Assembly (NCBI RefSeq): GCF_016427565.1 | Contig: NZ_JAELXT010000034.1 | Location: 1-44,253 of the forward strand | DNA from: Microvirga splendida | GTDB lineage: Bacteria; Pseudomonadota; Alphaproteobacteria; Rhizobiales; Beijerinckiaceae | Reading direction: 5' to 3' | DNA length: 44,253 bases | Shown: positions 17,506-26,600 of the stretch, in pieces | Position numbering within the stretch: the first letter of the stretch is position 1 | Layout: every line of letters begins with the position of its first letter | Notes under the pieces: model-generated | What the model was told of the DNA's origin: nothing | Database searches by the model: none | The model's input: the letters and a program-made list of their open reading frames with translations, nothing else | Program-made: the position numbers and the translations under genes

Positions 17506-18355
17506 CCTACGGCCTGTTAGTTCTTGGGCCAGTCGATTGCTGCGGCGAGGCAGAGCACGCCTATGAAGGATGAGGTGGTCTTCTCGTAGCGCGTTGCAAC
17601 CGCATGCCACTCTTTGAGCCTGGCCCAGAGCCGCTCGACGATATTGCGGTTGGTATAGATCCAGTCCGGACAGGCGACCGGCGCCTCCTTGGATTTGGCC
17701 GGTATCGCCGGCCTCGCACCGATGCTCCAGATGTGCTCGCGGAAGCTGTGACTGGAATAACCGCAATAAGCCACCACTCAGTCGGGCACACCCGGCAGAG
17801 TGTCGAGCAGCGGAATGGCGTCAGGCAGCTCGTGCGCCTGGCCGGGTGCGATCCGAAACGCGATGGCGCGTCCGAGCCCGTTGGCGATCACGCAAGCCCT
17901 GGTGTCATAGCCGCCACGAGACCGGCCAAGTGCTTCACGATCGTCTCGTTGAGCTTGAGAGCCCCTTTTCGGCGAACCCCAGCCGCCTTCTGATGAGCGC
18001 GCACGCTGGTGCCGTCGAGGAACGTCATTCCAAGCTGGATCCCGCACTCCTGCACCAGATGGAGCAGACGCTCCTAGACACCCAGGCGTGCCCAGCGGAT
18101 GAAGGTTTGGTCCGCCCGCCACCAGGGGCTAGTTCAGCCGGCACAGCACGCCACTTGGCGCCGTTCTCGTGGCGCCAGAGAATGGCCTCAATGGTCCACC
18201 GCAGATCCTGCGGCGGGGTTTTGCCCTTGGGACGGCACTGTTCCACCAAAGGCTCCAGCATGGCCCATTGCGTGTCCGTCAGCATGGCTCCCCCTCAAGC
18301 AGGACGAGCAAAACGCCTCCACGTGCAACGGGTTCAAGTCATAAAGGACCGTAGG
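17506..18355 (-). mobile_element. Degenerate IS5-family insertion sequence
   Basis: An 850-bp element with a single transposase remnant on the minus strand. The ends are imperfect inverted repeats: CCTACGGCCTGTTAG at 17506-17520 and, read inward from the right, CCTACGGTCCTTTAT ending at 18355. Size, transposase type and ends fit the IS427-like group of IS5. I could not identify a convincing target duplication. It lies just after the second response regulator. Confidence 0.72.
17517..18285 (-). pseudogene. IS5-family transposase, inactivated
   Basis: The N-terminus (MLTDTQWAMLEPLVEQCRP, then WRHENGAKWRAVPAEL) is intact from 18285 to about 18125. The reading frame then shifts: the DDE region with QLGMTFLDGTSVR is in a second frame, which has a TAG at 18074-18076 replacing Trp in GVWERLL. 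Another shift leads into the IAFRIAPGQAHELPDA part, followed by a TGA at 17778-17780 where GVPDW is expected. The final part (NRNIVERLWARLKEW) carries the last catalytic Glu. The second catalytic Asp, normally in VVADRGYSS, is Tyr (VVAYCGYSS). At least two frameshifts, two nonsense codons and a lost catalytic residue mean the copy is dead. Confidence 0.88.
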
Positions 18356-18488
18356 TCGCTCCTACACCACGGCTTGGCTAATCACGCAGAATTCCCGTTG
18401 TCACATCGGAACGACCGCTAATGGGATGGACCGGCCGTGCTTACCGGCGCACCCTTCACCAGGGGCGCCCAGCACGAGGACTTGAGCC

Positions 18489-18890
18489 ATGCCCAAAGCT
18501 CCGCTTCAGCACGTTGCCACCCTTGGGATCGACATTGGCAAGAACAGCTTCCACCTGGTTGGCCTGGATGCCCGGGGTGCCATTGTTCTGCGCCAGAAGC
18601 TCTCTCGCGGACAGGTGGAGCAGCGCCTTGCCAACATGCCCTCCTGTCTGGTCGGGATGGAGGCCTGCGTTGGTGCCCACCATCTCAGCCGTCAGTTGCT
18701 GGCCCTCGGCCACGATGTGAAGCTGATCCCCGCGCAGTTCGTGATCCCCTTCCGCAAAAGCCACAAGAACGACTTCCGCGACGCTGAGGCCATTGCTGAA
18801 GCCGTGCTCCGCCCCACCATGCGGTTTGTGCCCACCGCGACATGTCCGAGTCTTTGCGGCAGCGCCCTCAGAATGGATTCTGCTCTCTGA
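18489..18890 (+). pseudogene. IS110-family transposase, N-terminal fragment
   Basis: The first 118 or so residues match the DEDD RuvC-like N-terminal domain of IS110-type transposases: GIDIGKNSFHLVGLD with the first Asp, VGMEACVGAHHLSRQL with Glu, and KNDFRDAEAIAEAV with the last two Asp. The family protein is about 340 residues, but homology stops after MRFVPTAT near 18842 and a short unrelated tail of about 15 residues runs to a stop at 18890. The C-terminal Transposase_20 domain with the catalytic Ser is absent. It lies 130 bp from the IS5 remnant, so the region has taken more than one insertion. Confidence 0.82.
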
Positions 18891-18974
18891 TGCGATGGGG
18901 CATCTTAAGGTTAAAAGCGTGAGACACGAAGCAAGCACTGGGTAGCTATTGTGGTTCGCGCGTCAAAGCAGTCT

Positions 18975-19643
18975 CTACATTCCCTTGTCAGACCGCTTGC
19001 GAGCTCCCGAATGTGCTGAGACACGAACTCGCGCGATAACGCCCTCAAGCAGGTCCGTGATCACCCGCTCACCTGTGCCGGTGTGGTCGAGCTGCCCAGA
19101 GAGGAGCAGGTGCGAGAAGCCATGCACCAGCGACCAGGTATGGACGAGATCTGCCAGCAGGTCGCCCTCAAGCGGTTCATCAGGCATGCCAGCGACCAGC
19201 CGGATCGCCGTCTCAAGCTCCTCGAAGGCTGCCCCGCCCGCTGCACGCAGGGCCGGATCCTCATGGTTCAGCCGATGCCAGTCAAAGGTGAGCTGAAAGC
19301 GCTCCGGGTAGTCCCGCGCGAAAGCCACATAGCCCCGCCCGATTGCCCGCAGCCGCTCGGTTGGATCCTCAATCCCCGCTCGGGCCTCCTGCATGGCCGC
19401 TATCAACGTCTCGAAGCCGAGCGCCGCCAACGCCGTGAGGAGCCCCGTCACGTCACCGAAGTGATGCGCCGGCGCCGCGTGCGAGACACCGGCCCGACGG
19501 GCGCATTCGCGCAGGGTGAAGCCCTCAACCCCGCGCTCGGCCAGCACCATCTCGGCCGACGCGAGGAGAGCCCGCCGCAAATCGCCATGGTGGTAGGCTG
19601 AAGGCTTCGGCCCTATCGCAATTTTGTCTCGTCCCACCTTCAT
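18975..19643 (-). CDS. TetR-family transcriptional regulator with WHG-type C-terminus
   Basis: A 222-residue repressor-type regulator. The helix-turn-helix spans about residues 17-60 (LRRALLASAEMVLAERG, TLRECARRAGVSHAAPAHHF), with the typical HHG-LR start. The C-terminal ligand domain (YVAFARDYPERFQLTFD, LVHTWSLVHGFSHLLL) resembles the TetR_C_33/WHG group. A GTG at 19661 would add six residues; I prefer the ATG at 19643. It is divergent from the ABA4-like/membrane protein pair, and a TTGAC-N3-GTCAA palindrome sits in the shared region, so it probably controls those two genes. The inducer is unknown. Confidence 0.88.
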   Translation of the reverse strand: MKVGRDKIAIGPKPSAYHHGDLRRALLASAEMVLAERGVEGFTLRECARRAGVSHAAPAHHFGDVTGLLTALAALGFETLIAAMQEARAGIEDPTERLRAIGRGYVAFARDYPERFQLTFDWHRLNHEDPALRAAGGAAFEELETAIRLVAGMPDEPLEGDLLADLVHTWSLVHGFSHLLLSGQLDHTGTGERVITDLLEGVIARVRVSAHSGARKRSDKGM

Positions 19644-19795
19644 CCGCACTCTGTTCCTCACCCCAATCCATCTGCTGGCCGCTCGCCCGCGAGAGCGGAT
19701 CCAGGGGGGCAGTTCAGAGCCGATACCAGAACGCGCTCATCAGCCTCAAGCAGGCCCGCACCTATCGCCGCGACATGGATCCTACAGGGTCCATC

Positions 19796-19808
19796 TTGAC
19801 ACCGTCAA
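19796..19808. promoter_or_regulatory. TetR operator/promoter candidate
   Basis: TTGACACCGTCAA is a perfect 5-3-5 palindrome whose left half also supplies a consensus -35 hexamer TTGACA pointing at the ABA4-like gene. No strong -10 is visible 17 bp on. A second TTGACA lies near 19829. An operator on the -35 element would fit repression by the divergent TetR gene. Function is inferred. Confidence 0.35.
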
Positions 19809-19856
19809 ATACCGTGCGATCCTGCATCTTGACATTGGCAAGAAAGGAGCCGCCCC

Positions 19857-20312
19857 ATGTCGGATCTCTGGCTCGACCGTGTGTTCTCGCTGGCCGGTCT
19901 CATGGCGATGGCAGGATGGTTGGCCCTGATTTTCGCGCCTCTGCGGCCGCGCCTTGCGCAGGCAGTTGCAACTTTCGTCGTTCCAGCCGTGATCGGTCAC
20001 GCCTATGCGGTGCTCATCGCCCGCTACTGGGGCGAGGCGCCGGGAGGATTCGGCTCGCTGGACGAGGTGGGCGCGCTCTTCAGCCATCGCGGCGTGCTGC
20101 TGGCGGGGTGGCTTCATTACCTCGCTTTCGACCTCTTCGTTGGCGCGTGGGAGGTGCGGGAGGCCCGGCGGGTTGCCTTGCCCCACTGGCTGATCCTGCC
20201 GGCTCTGGCGCTCACCTTCCTGTTCGGCCCGATCGGCCTGCTCGTCTTCTTGGCGCTTCGCGCAGCCCGCCTGCGCTACGCTCCCCTGCACACCCAAGGA
20301 GCCACCGCATGA
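19857..20312 (+). CDS. ABA4-like (DUF4281) integral membrane protein
   Basis: A 151-residue membrane protein with about four helices: residues 8-28 (VFSLAGLMAMAGWLALIF), 36-55 (AVATFVVPAVIGHAYAVLIA), 80-98 (HRGVLLAGWLHYLAFDLFVG) and 109-134 (WLILPALALTFLFGPIGLLV). The motif WLHYLAFDLFVGAWEVRE and the GPIGLL turn are typical of the ABA4-like family, named for a plant protein needed for neoxanthin synthesis; the bacterial role is not established. AAGGAG precedes the ATG by 7 nt. The stop overlaps the next gene's ATG as ATGA, so the two are coupled. Confidence 0.85.
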   Translation: MSDLWLDRVFSLAGLMAMAGWLALIFAPLRPRLAQAVATFVVPAVIGHAYAVLIARYWGEAPGGFGSLDEVGALFSHRGVLLAGWLHYLAFDLFVGAWEVREARRVALPHWLILPALALTFLFGPIGLLVFLALRAARLRYAPLHTQGATA

Positions 20313-21148
20313 CCATGTTCGTCTCTGCCCTGGCTGCCGGCCCTCTGCCACGCCTTTCCGGCGCATCGGCCCAGTTCGAGCCGCGTCTCCTGCGCACCGG
20401 CCTTGCGATCCTGGCGCTCATGGTGCCGACCGCCTTTGCCCTGACCCTCGACCCGCGCACCCTCAACGACATCCCCATCTGGATCAAGCCGCTGAAGTTC
20501 CAGGCCTCCGTCGGGGTCTACCTGCTGACGCTCTCCTGGTTCCTGGCAGCCCTGCCCGAAGGGGTCCGACGCGGGCGCGTCGTTGCGGTGCTGGTGGGTG
20601 TAGCGATTGCAGCATCCACCTTCGAGATCGCCTATATCACTTTCCAAGCCGCGCGCGGCCTCGCCTCCCACTACAACGTGAGCGATCCTTTCCATGGTGC
20701 GATGTACACCCTCATGGGTATCGGGGCCGTCACGCTGACGGCCATGAGCCCCGCGGTCGCAGCGCTTTTGTGGCGCCACCGGCCGGCCCGTTGGAGCACC
20801 GCCTTCTGGCTGTCTGTGGTGCTGGGCCTGGTGCTGACTTTCGTTCTTGGGGCCGGTGCCGGCGCTGTGCTCTCAGCCGGGGACGGCCACTGGATCGGCG
20901 GCGTACGCTCAGATGCAGACGGCCTGCCGGTCGTTGGCTGGTCCCGCACGGGAGGGGATCTGCGGACGGCCCATTTCCTCGGCATGCACGCGATGCACGT
21001 GCTGCCTGTGGTTGGATTGATCGCTGGGCGTCTGCTCAGGCCATGGCAGGCAATCAGCGGGGTTGTTGTCGCAGCCTCGGCTTACTCCGCCGGCACAGGC
21101 CTGGTGTTCTGGCTGGCTCTGCGCGGTATTCCCCTTTTCCCAAACTAG
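20309..21148 (+). CDS. Seven-helix membrane protein of unknown function
   Basis: A 279-residue polytopic protein. The open frame runs upstream to 19775 through the ABA4-like gene, but the ATG at 20309 forms an ATGA overlap with that gene's stop and is the natural start. About seven hydrophobic segments are visible, including LAILALMVPTAFAL, ASVGVYLLTLSWFLAAL, VVAVLVGVAIAAST, LSVVLGLVLTFVLGAGAG and GVVVAASAYSAGTGLVFWLA. Conserved-looking polar features sit within or near the helices: IWIKPLKFQAS, TFEIAYITFQAARG, HFLGMHAMHVLPV. The His-rich GMHAMH could bind a metal or haem, but I do not recognise the family. It is probably co-regulated with the ABA4-like protein by the divergent TetR. Confidence 0.82.
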   Translation: MTMFVSALAAGPLPRLSGASAQFEPRLLRTGLAILALMVPTAFALTLDPRTLNDIPIWIKPLKFQASVGVYLLTLSWFLAALPEGVRRGRVVAVLVGVAIAASTFEIAYITFQAARGLASHYNVSDPFHGAMYTLMGIGAVTLTAMSPAVAALLWRHRPARWSTAFWLSVVLGLVLTFVLGAGAGAVLSAGDGHWIGGVRSDADGLPVVGWSRTGGDLRTAHFLGMHAMHVLPVVGLIAGRLLRPWQAISGVVVAASAYSAGTGLVFWLALRGIPLFPN

Positions 21149-21327
21149 CGACCTCCCCAACACCCTGTGTCAGGCTCCATGAAGCGGCCGCTAAGACCCA
21201 GCGGGAGAAGTCGGCTCCACAAGCCTGTGCGCCGGAGCGAAGCGGTTCGCGTTTCCTCCGGTGTGCCTGACGCGTTTTGTCCGAATACGCTCCAGGGCAG
21301 GCCGATCGCGTGGGAGGGAAGGAATCG

Positions 21328-22500
21328 ATGGATCACACAGAAGCTTTCGCGCGCTGGCTGGCCAGCGAGGCACCGCATGGCACAGTACAAGGGCTGTTCG
21401 CCGGCTTCTGCCAGGAAGTCGTGCGCTCCGGTATTCCGGTCTGGCGCGCCTCGCTGGGCCTCGAGGTGCTGCATCCGGAGGTGAGTGGGTGGCAGCATGT
21501 CTGGACGAACGAGAGCCTGTCTGTGCGGGGGTCTGATCGGGCTACAGCGGCCACATCGCCGTCTTACCTGAACAGCCCGACACGGATCGTCGATGAAACA
21601 GCACGGCCGTTCCGCCGTCGGCTTGAGGCCCCCTTGCCCGACCTACCGCTCCTCGAGGAACTGCGCCTGGCTGGCGCGACCGATTACGTCATGTATCCCC
21701 TGCCCTTCCTGGACCAGACCCGGACCGCCGTGATCTCCTTCGCCACCCAGCACCCGCAGGGCTTCGACGCCATATCATTCGATCGGCTTGAATTCGGCGC
21801 GAAGCTTCTGAGCCCATATCTGGAGCGGCATGTCCTGCGCCGCATCGCCGTCGACCTGCTCGACACCTATGTCGGTCCTCGTACGGGGCAGCGCATCATC
21901 GAGGGCCGTGTGGATCGCGGCGCCGTCGAGATGATCGAGGCGGCGATTTGGTTTGCCGACCTGCGGGGCTTCACCTTTCTGTCCGAGCAGGCGCCCATCC
22001 CGGTCGTGCTGACCCATCTGAACGCCTGGTTCGGCATCATCGGCGAGGTGGTCGAGGCGCATGGCGGCGAGGTACTCAAGTTCATCGGCGATGCTGTGCT
22101 GGCAATCTTTCCGAACTCGGGCGAGCACGACCGCATGGCAGCCTGCCGCAGGGCGCTGGCGGCCGCACAGGAGTTCTGCCGGAGATCTGAGGCCGAGAAC
22201 GTCCTGCGCCGCTCCTCCGGCAGCCCTCCTCTGGAGCACGGCCTGGCGCTGCATGTGGGCGAAGTTGCTTATGGCAATGTCGGGGCCTCACGCAGGCTCG
22301 ATTTCACGGTAATCGGCCCGGCCGTGAATCGGGCCAGCAGGCTCCTGGATCTGGCCAAGCGCCTGAACCGGCCAGTGCTCGTCTCGCACGCCCTTGCGCG
22401 GGAGGTGGACCACCCCCTGGTCGATCTCGGACGCCACCAGTTGCGAGACGTCGAGAAGCCGCAACGGGTCTTTACCTTGCCTGAGCAAGACCTTGTCTGA
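21328..22500 (+). CDS. Class III adenylate cyclase
   Basis: A 390-residue cyclase making cAMP from ATP. The frame opens at 21277, but the ATG at 21328 follows GGGAGGGAAGGAA closely. The N-terminal 190 residues have no membrane segment and resemble a soluble sensor region found in rhizobial cyclases. The catalytic domain starts near 205: metal Asp in WFADLRGFT (near 209), LKFIGDAVLAIFPN with Lys and the second metal Asp (near 253), HVGEVAYGNVGASRRLDFTVIG with the adenine-selecting Asp, and VNRASRLLDLAKRL with the transition-state Asn and Arg. All catalytic positions are present, so it should be active on ATP. It stands alone, 180 bp after the membrane protein gene. Confidence 0.92.
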   Translation: MDHTEAFARWLASEAPHGTVQGLFAGFCQEVVRSGIPVWRASLGLEVLHPEVSGWQHVWTNESLSVRGSDRATAATSPSYLNSPTRIVDETARPFRRRLEAPLPDLPLLEELRLAGATDYVMYPLPFLDQTRTAVISFATQHPQGFDAISFDRLEFGAKLLSPYLERHVLRRIAVDLLDTYVGPRTGQRIIEGRVDRGAVEMIEAAIWFADLRGFTFLSEQAPIPVVLTHLNAWFGIIGEVVEAHGGEVLKFIGDAVLAIFPNSGEHDRMAACRRALAAAQEFCRRSEAENVLRRSSGSPPLEHGLALHVGEVAYGNVGASRRLDFTVIGPAVNRASRLLDLAKRLNRPVLVSHALAREVDHPLVDLGRHQLRDVEKPQRVFTLPEQDLV

Positions 22501-23179
22501 TCGCACCGATCTGCGCGCCAAGCCGCCCTCATCTGCTCAGTGCCCGCAGACTTTTGGGACTTCCAATCACCGTCGGAGGTCTCCTCTGGGTCAGGCAATG
22601 ACGATCCCGTGCTATTCAGGAACGTCCGGTGTTCTCTTGGTGGGCTGACATTCGGCTTACTTCCGGGATGTGCCGATACCGTTGAAAAAGTCTGCAAGTG
22701 CCATTTTCCGCGTAGTCAGCATACAGGATGTTGTATCCGCTCTAGCACACTAACCCCAGCAGTAGACCGACGAAGTAGCACCCGCGAGTTTTTCAACAAA
22801 ATCTGCCATGAGCCGACATCCCTCGGTCAGTCAGTGAATGCCCAGGTCCTCGGATCGAGCACGTCTGGGGACGGCAGCATTCCTGGGGCCATCAACGAAC
22901 GCCGGTAGGATGCCGCATAGCAGCCGTTGCTTGCCAGATGCCCCATAACCAATCTGGCATGCAGCCCGGCTTCGCAATCGTAGTCGAGGCTCGGGCTACC
23001 ATGATGATTGTCGGTTTGACCACACAATCGAAGATCGGCCCGAGCGTCTGTCCAACTTATGGAAATCGCGTCTGGACGCGCTCCGGCTGCCGATGCCCCT
23101 TGATTTGTTCGGTTCGATCAAATGACTTGGCAGTTGGAGCGGATGCCTCGCGTACGACGACAAGAGCTAGAGAAACATC
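22501..23179. other. Intergenic accessory stretch with a short inverted-repeat pair
   Basis: About 680 bp with no recognisable gene. It holds GTTGAAAAA at 22681-22689 and its reverse complement TTTTTCAAC at 22789-22797. Flanking bases also match in part (TCAACrrwATCkGC in both when read in the same sense). Such TTTTTCAAC ends occur on several insertion-sequence families, so this may be the footprint of lost elements. The right end must contain the promoter of the Lrp gene. Confidence 0.4.
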
Positions 23180-23623
23180 ATGACATCTCTCGACGAAACC
23201 GACCGCCAGATCCTCGCGATCCTGGCACGCTCCGGTCGCGAACCCTTGAAGCAACTGGCAAGAGCCGTCGGCCTGTCCCGCAGCACCTTGACGGCTCGTC
23301 TTCGGCGTCTGGAGCGGGAGGGATTCATTCAAGGCTATTGCGCCATCCTGTCCGACAGCGTCTCGCCGAGGCCAAACCAGGCCGTCCTGCTCGTGAAGCT
23401 CGAGAGGACGCCCGCCTACGGCGTCGTCGATGCCATCAGGCAGATCGACGAGGTCATTCAATGCCGATCCGTGGCCGGCGACATCGACCTCGTGCTGGAT
23501 GTTGCCGCCGACGCGGTCGAGACCCTCAACAGGGTCCGGGATCGGGTTTCGACCATGTCCGGGGTCGCCGACGTGCGCACCCACATGGTCCTGGCCACCA
23601 ACTTCAGAACCGTATTCTCCTGA
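23180..23623 (+). CDS. Lrp/AsnC-family transcriptional regulator
   Basis: A 147-residue regulator. The N-terminal helix-turn-helix (LDETDRQILAILARSGREP, LARAVGLSRSTLTARLRRLE) occupies residues 3-55. The C-terminal RAM/ligand domain (VLLVKLERTPAYGVVDAI, VIQCRSVAGDIDLVLDV) covers about 65-140. Length is normal. The ribosome site is weak. It is convergent with the aminotransferase fusion gene, whose 3' end is 33 bp away. Lrp-type proteins often sense amino acids and control nearby amino-acid genes, so the fusion gene is a candidate target. Confidence 0.9.
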   Translation: MTSLDETDRQILAILARSGREPLKQLARAVGLSRSTLTARLRRLEREGFIQGYCAILSDSVSPRPNQAVLLVKLERTPAYGVVDAIRQIDEVIQCRSVAGDIDLVLDVAADAVETLNRVRDRVSTMSGVADVRTHMVLATNFRTVFS

Positions 23624-23655
23624 GACACGGGCCCCACCTCGTGACGTTGCCGCCC

Positions 23656-26600
23656 CTACAGGCGGCAGGGTTCCTCCCTGAGCACCGCTGCAAGCCGATG
23701 CAGGAGATGGGACGCGTCCTCCCGGGTAAAGCAGAGAGGAGGCCTGATCTTCAGCACGTTATCGAACGGTCCATCGGTCCCGATCAGGATCTGGTGTTCG
23801 CGAAGGCGGTTCACGATATATAAGGCTTCCTTTTGCGCAGGCTCCAGGTTGTCGTGATCCCGGACCAGCTCTACGCCGATGAACAGCCCCGACCCTCTGA
23901 CGTCGCCGATGATCGCGCTCTCGTCCTGAAGCCCGCGCAACCCATCCAGCATGAATGTGCCGACGTCCAGGGCCTGTGCCTGGAGGCCTTCGTCGTCGAC
24001 GACGCGAAGGACCTCGTGGCCGATCACGCAAGCAAGCGTGCTCCCGCCGAAGGTGCTGAAGAATTCCATCCCGTTCGCGAACGAGGCCGCAATCGCCGGC
24101 GTCGTGATCACGGCGCCGATCGGATGCCCGTTTCCGATCGGCTTGCCCAGGACGACGATGTCGGGAACGACGCCTTGCGTCTCAAAACCCCATTGGTGGG
24201 TGCCGATGCGGCCGAGTCCGGTCTGCACCTCGTCGGCGATGCACACGCCCCCGGCCGAGCGGACGGCCTCGTAGGCATGGCCGTAGTAGCCCGGCGGCGG
24301 GATGAGCTGGCCGCCGACGCTCGGGAAGATTTCGCAGATGAAGGCTGCGACCCTCCGGTCACGCGCGTGGATCCGTTCGACGGCGGCGCGCACGTGATCG
24401 GCGTATTTGCGCCCGGCCTCCGGATCGCTTCCCTTGTACGGACCCCGGTAGGAATCGGCGACAGGCACGACCTCAACCCAGTCCGGTGCGCCCCGTCCCC
24501 CGGGACCGTCGAACTTGTACGGACTGATATCGATCGCCGTGTTGGTGTTGCCGTGGTAACCGGCCTCCATGACGATCGTGTCGATGGCCCCGGTGTGGGC
24601 CCGCGCAAGCCGTAGGGCGAGTTCGTTCGCCTCGCTTCCCGAGTTCACGAAAAAGCAGATGCTCAACTCATCGGGGAGGCGCGACGTCAGCGCCTCCGCA
24701 TACGCGACCTGCGCCGGGTGGAGATACCGCGTGTTGGTATTGAGCAGCCGGTTCTGCCGCTCTGCCGCGGCGACGATCCGCGGGTGGCAGTGACCCACAT
24801 GCGGCACGTTGTTGTACCCGTCGAGGTAAGTCCGGCCATGCTGGTCGAACAGGAACTGTCGATATCCTCGGAGCAGGGTGAGCGGCGCGCGATAGGAGAG
24901 CTTCAGGTTTCCCGCGAAGCGCTTTTTGCGCTGGGTCAGGATCTCGCCGGAGTCGATGGTGACGGCGGCGGTCGCCTCATCGGCCAGGTTCAGGAGGGCC
25001 GCCCCGTTCGGGAACAGCTCCATCCATTCGGCGGCCTCGTCGGGATCGGCAACGCCAGGCCAATCCGCGCCGCGCCCCAGCGTGGTCAGGCCGAGCTGGA
25101 AATGGACGTGAGGGGTCCAGCCGCCGTTCTCCGCCCGGTCGCCGATGAGGGCGATGACCTCCCCGGCGGCCACGGTCTGTCCCGGCGAAAGACGCGTGAC
25201 GACGTCTGCCGCCAGGTGACCGTAGAGCGTGTAGAACCTGTCGCCCTCCGGTGTCGCGTGCTCCAGGACCGCGACGCCGCCGTAGTCGAGTGGCGCGGTC
25301 CGCAGTTCTACGGCGTGGACGATCCCGTCCAAGGGTGCTCGGACTTCCGTGCCGGCGTCGATGAACACATCGACGGCGATGTGAACGGTGCGCCTGTGGG
25401 ATCCTGCATAGGGAGTCTTCCTGAACTCGGGCCCGGTATAGATGAGACGCGGCTCGCCATATCGGCCGAGTCCTGCCTCCGCGCCCCTCATCGCTTCCGC
25501 GACCGCGTCGTCCAGGTCGTCGGGATCGAGCGCGAACGGGTTGCGCGGCGATGCGGGACTGGCGACGCTCAGGTCCATGACCGGAATCCCGTCCAGGCTC
25601 CGCCCGAACATCGGCGCGAACCGGCCCCGTCGGCTTGCGATCCAGCCCATCACGGCGTCGGCACGGGGATGTCCGGCGCGCCCGCACGAGACGCGAAGGC
25701 ATGACAGGACCCAATCGCGCGGAAGGCCGGAGCTCGTCTCCAGGAAGTTCCAGGCCGGTTGCTCGGACACCGTGACATAGGGGTCGTCGGGCCTCTCCCG
25801 TTTCACGATGGCGGAGTTCGTGACACTCACGGCAAGTCGCGTCAGGACGAGAGGATAGATCAAGGCGAGTTCATCATCGCTCAGCGGCCGGACGCTGTCG
25901 TACCCGGCGACGAGCGCCGCAAGGGCCGCGATGGGCCGCTCCTGGCCGAGAACCGCGTAGGCTCCGGCGATCGCGAGTTCCGCAACCGCCGGGCCATCGA
26001 TCATGTCGCCGAAGTCGATGATGCCCGAGAGCCGCGGCTCTCCCGTACCCGCATCCACGAGCATGTTGTAGTCGTTGATGTCGTTATGGATCGCGGTGCT
26101 GGGAAGCGCGGTCAGGCACCCCAGCAGGCCGCCTTCGAATTCGGCGACGATCCGTTCGACGATCGCCTGCCTATCGGCACCGTCGATCAGGCCGATCGAA
26201 CCGCGGATCCATCCCGATCGGCGGAGATCCCATTTGATCTCCCGTCCGAGAGCAGGATGGGCGAAGCCCTCGAGAGCCCGATCCATGGCCGCAAGGGTCG
26301 CTCCGATCTCGCGCAGCAGGGACAGCGGCTGCGGGTTGCTTTGCTTGTAGACCCGGCCGGGAAGGTTCGTGATGAGCCAGACCAGCCGTTCCCGACCGTC
26401 CCGATCGGGGGCGGACACGAACAGGGAACCATCCCGCGGCCTCACGACGCGAGGCACGACCACCTCCGGACCGTGCTGCGCGACGTGGTTGAGTGCCTGG
26501 CATTGCACCTCGATGAGCGAGCTCTCGCATCCGGGCCGCATCACCTTCAGGACATGGGTTCTCCTTCCTTCCTGATGCACGGCGAAATTCAAGTCGTATT

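Noticed and set aside
19775..20308. Upstream extension of the seven-helix protein frame
   Set aside because: It overlaps the ABA4-like gene in another frame and has a low-complexity Ser/Arg/Gly-rich product; the ATGA overlap at 20309 marks the start.
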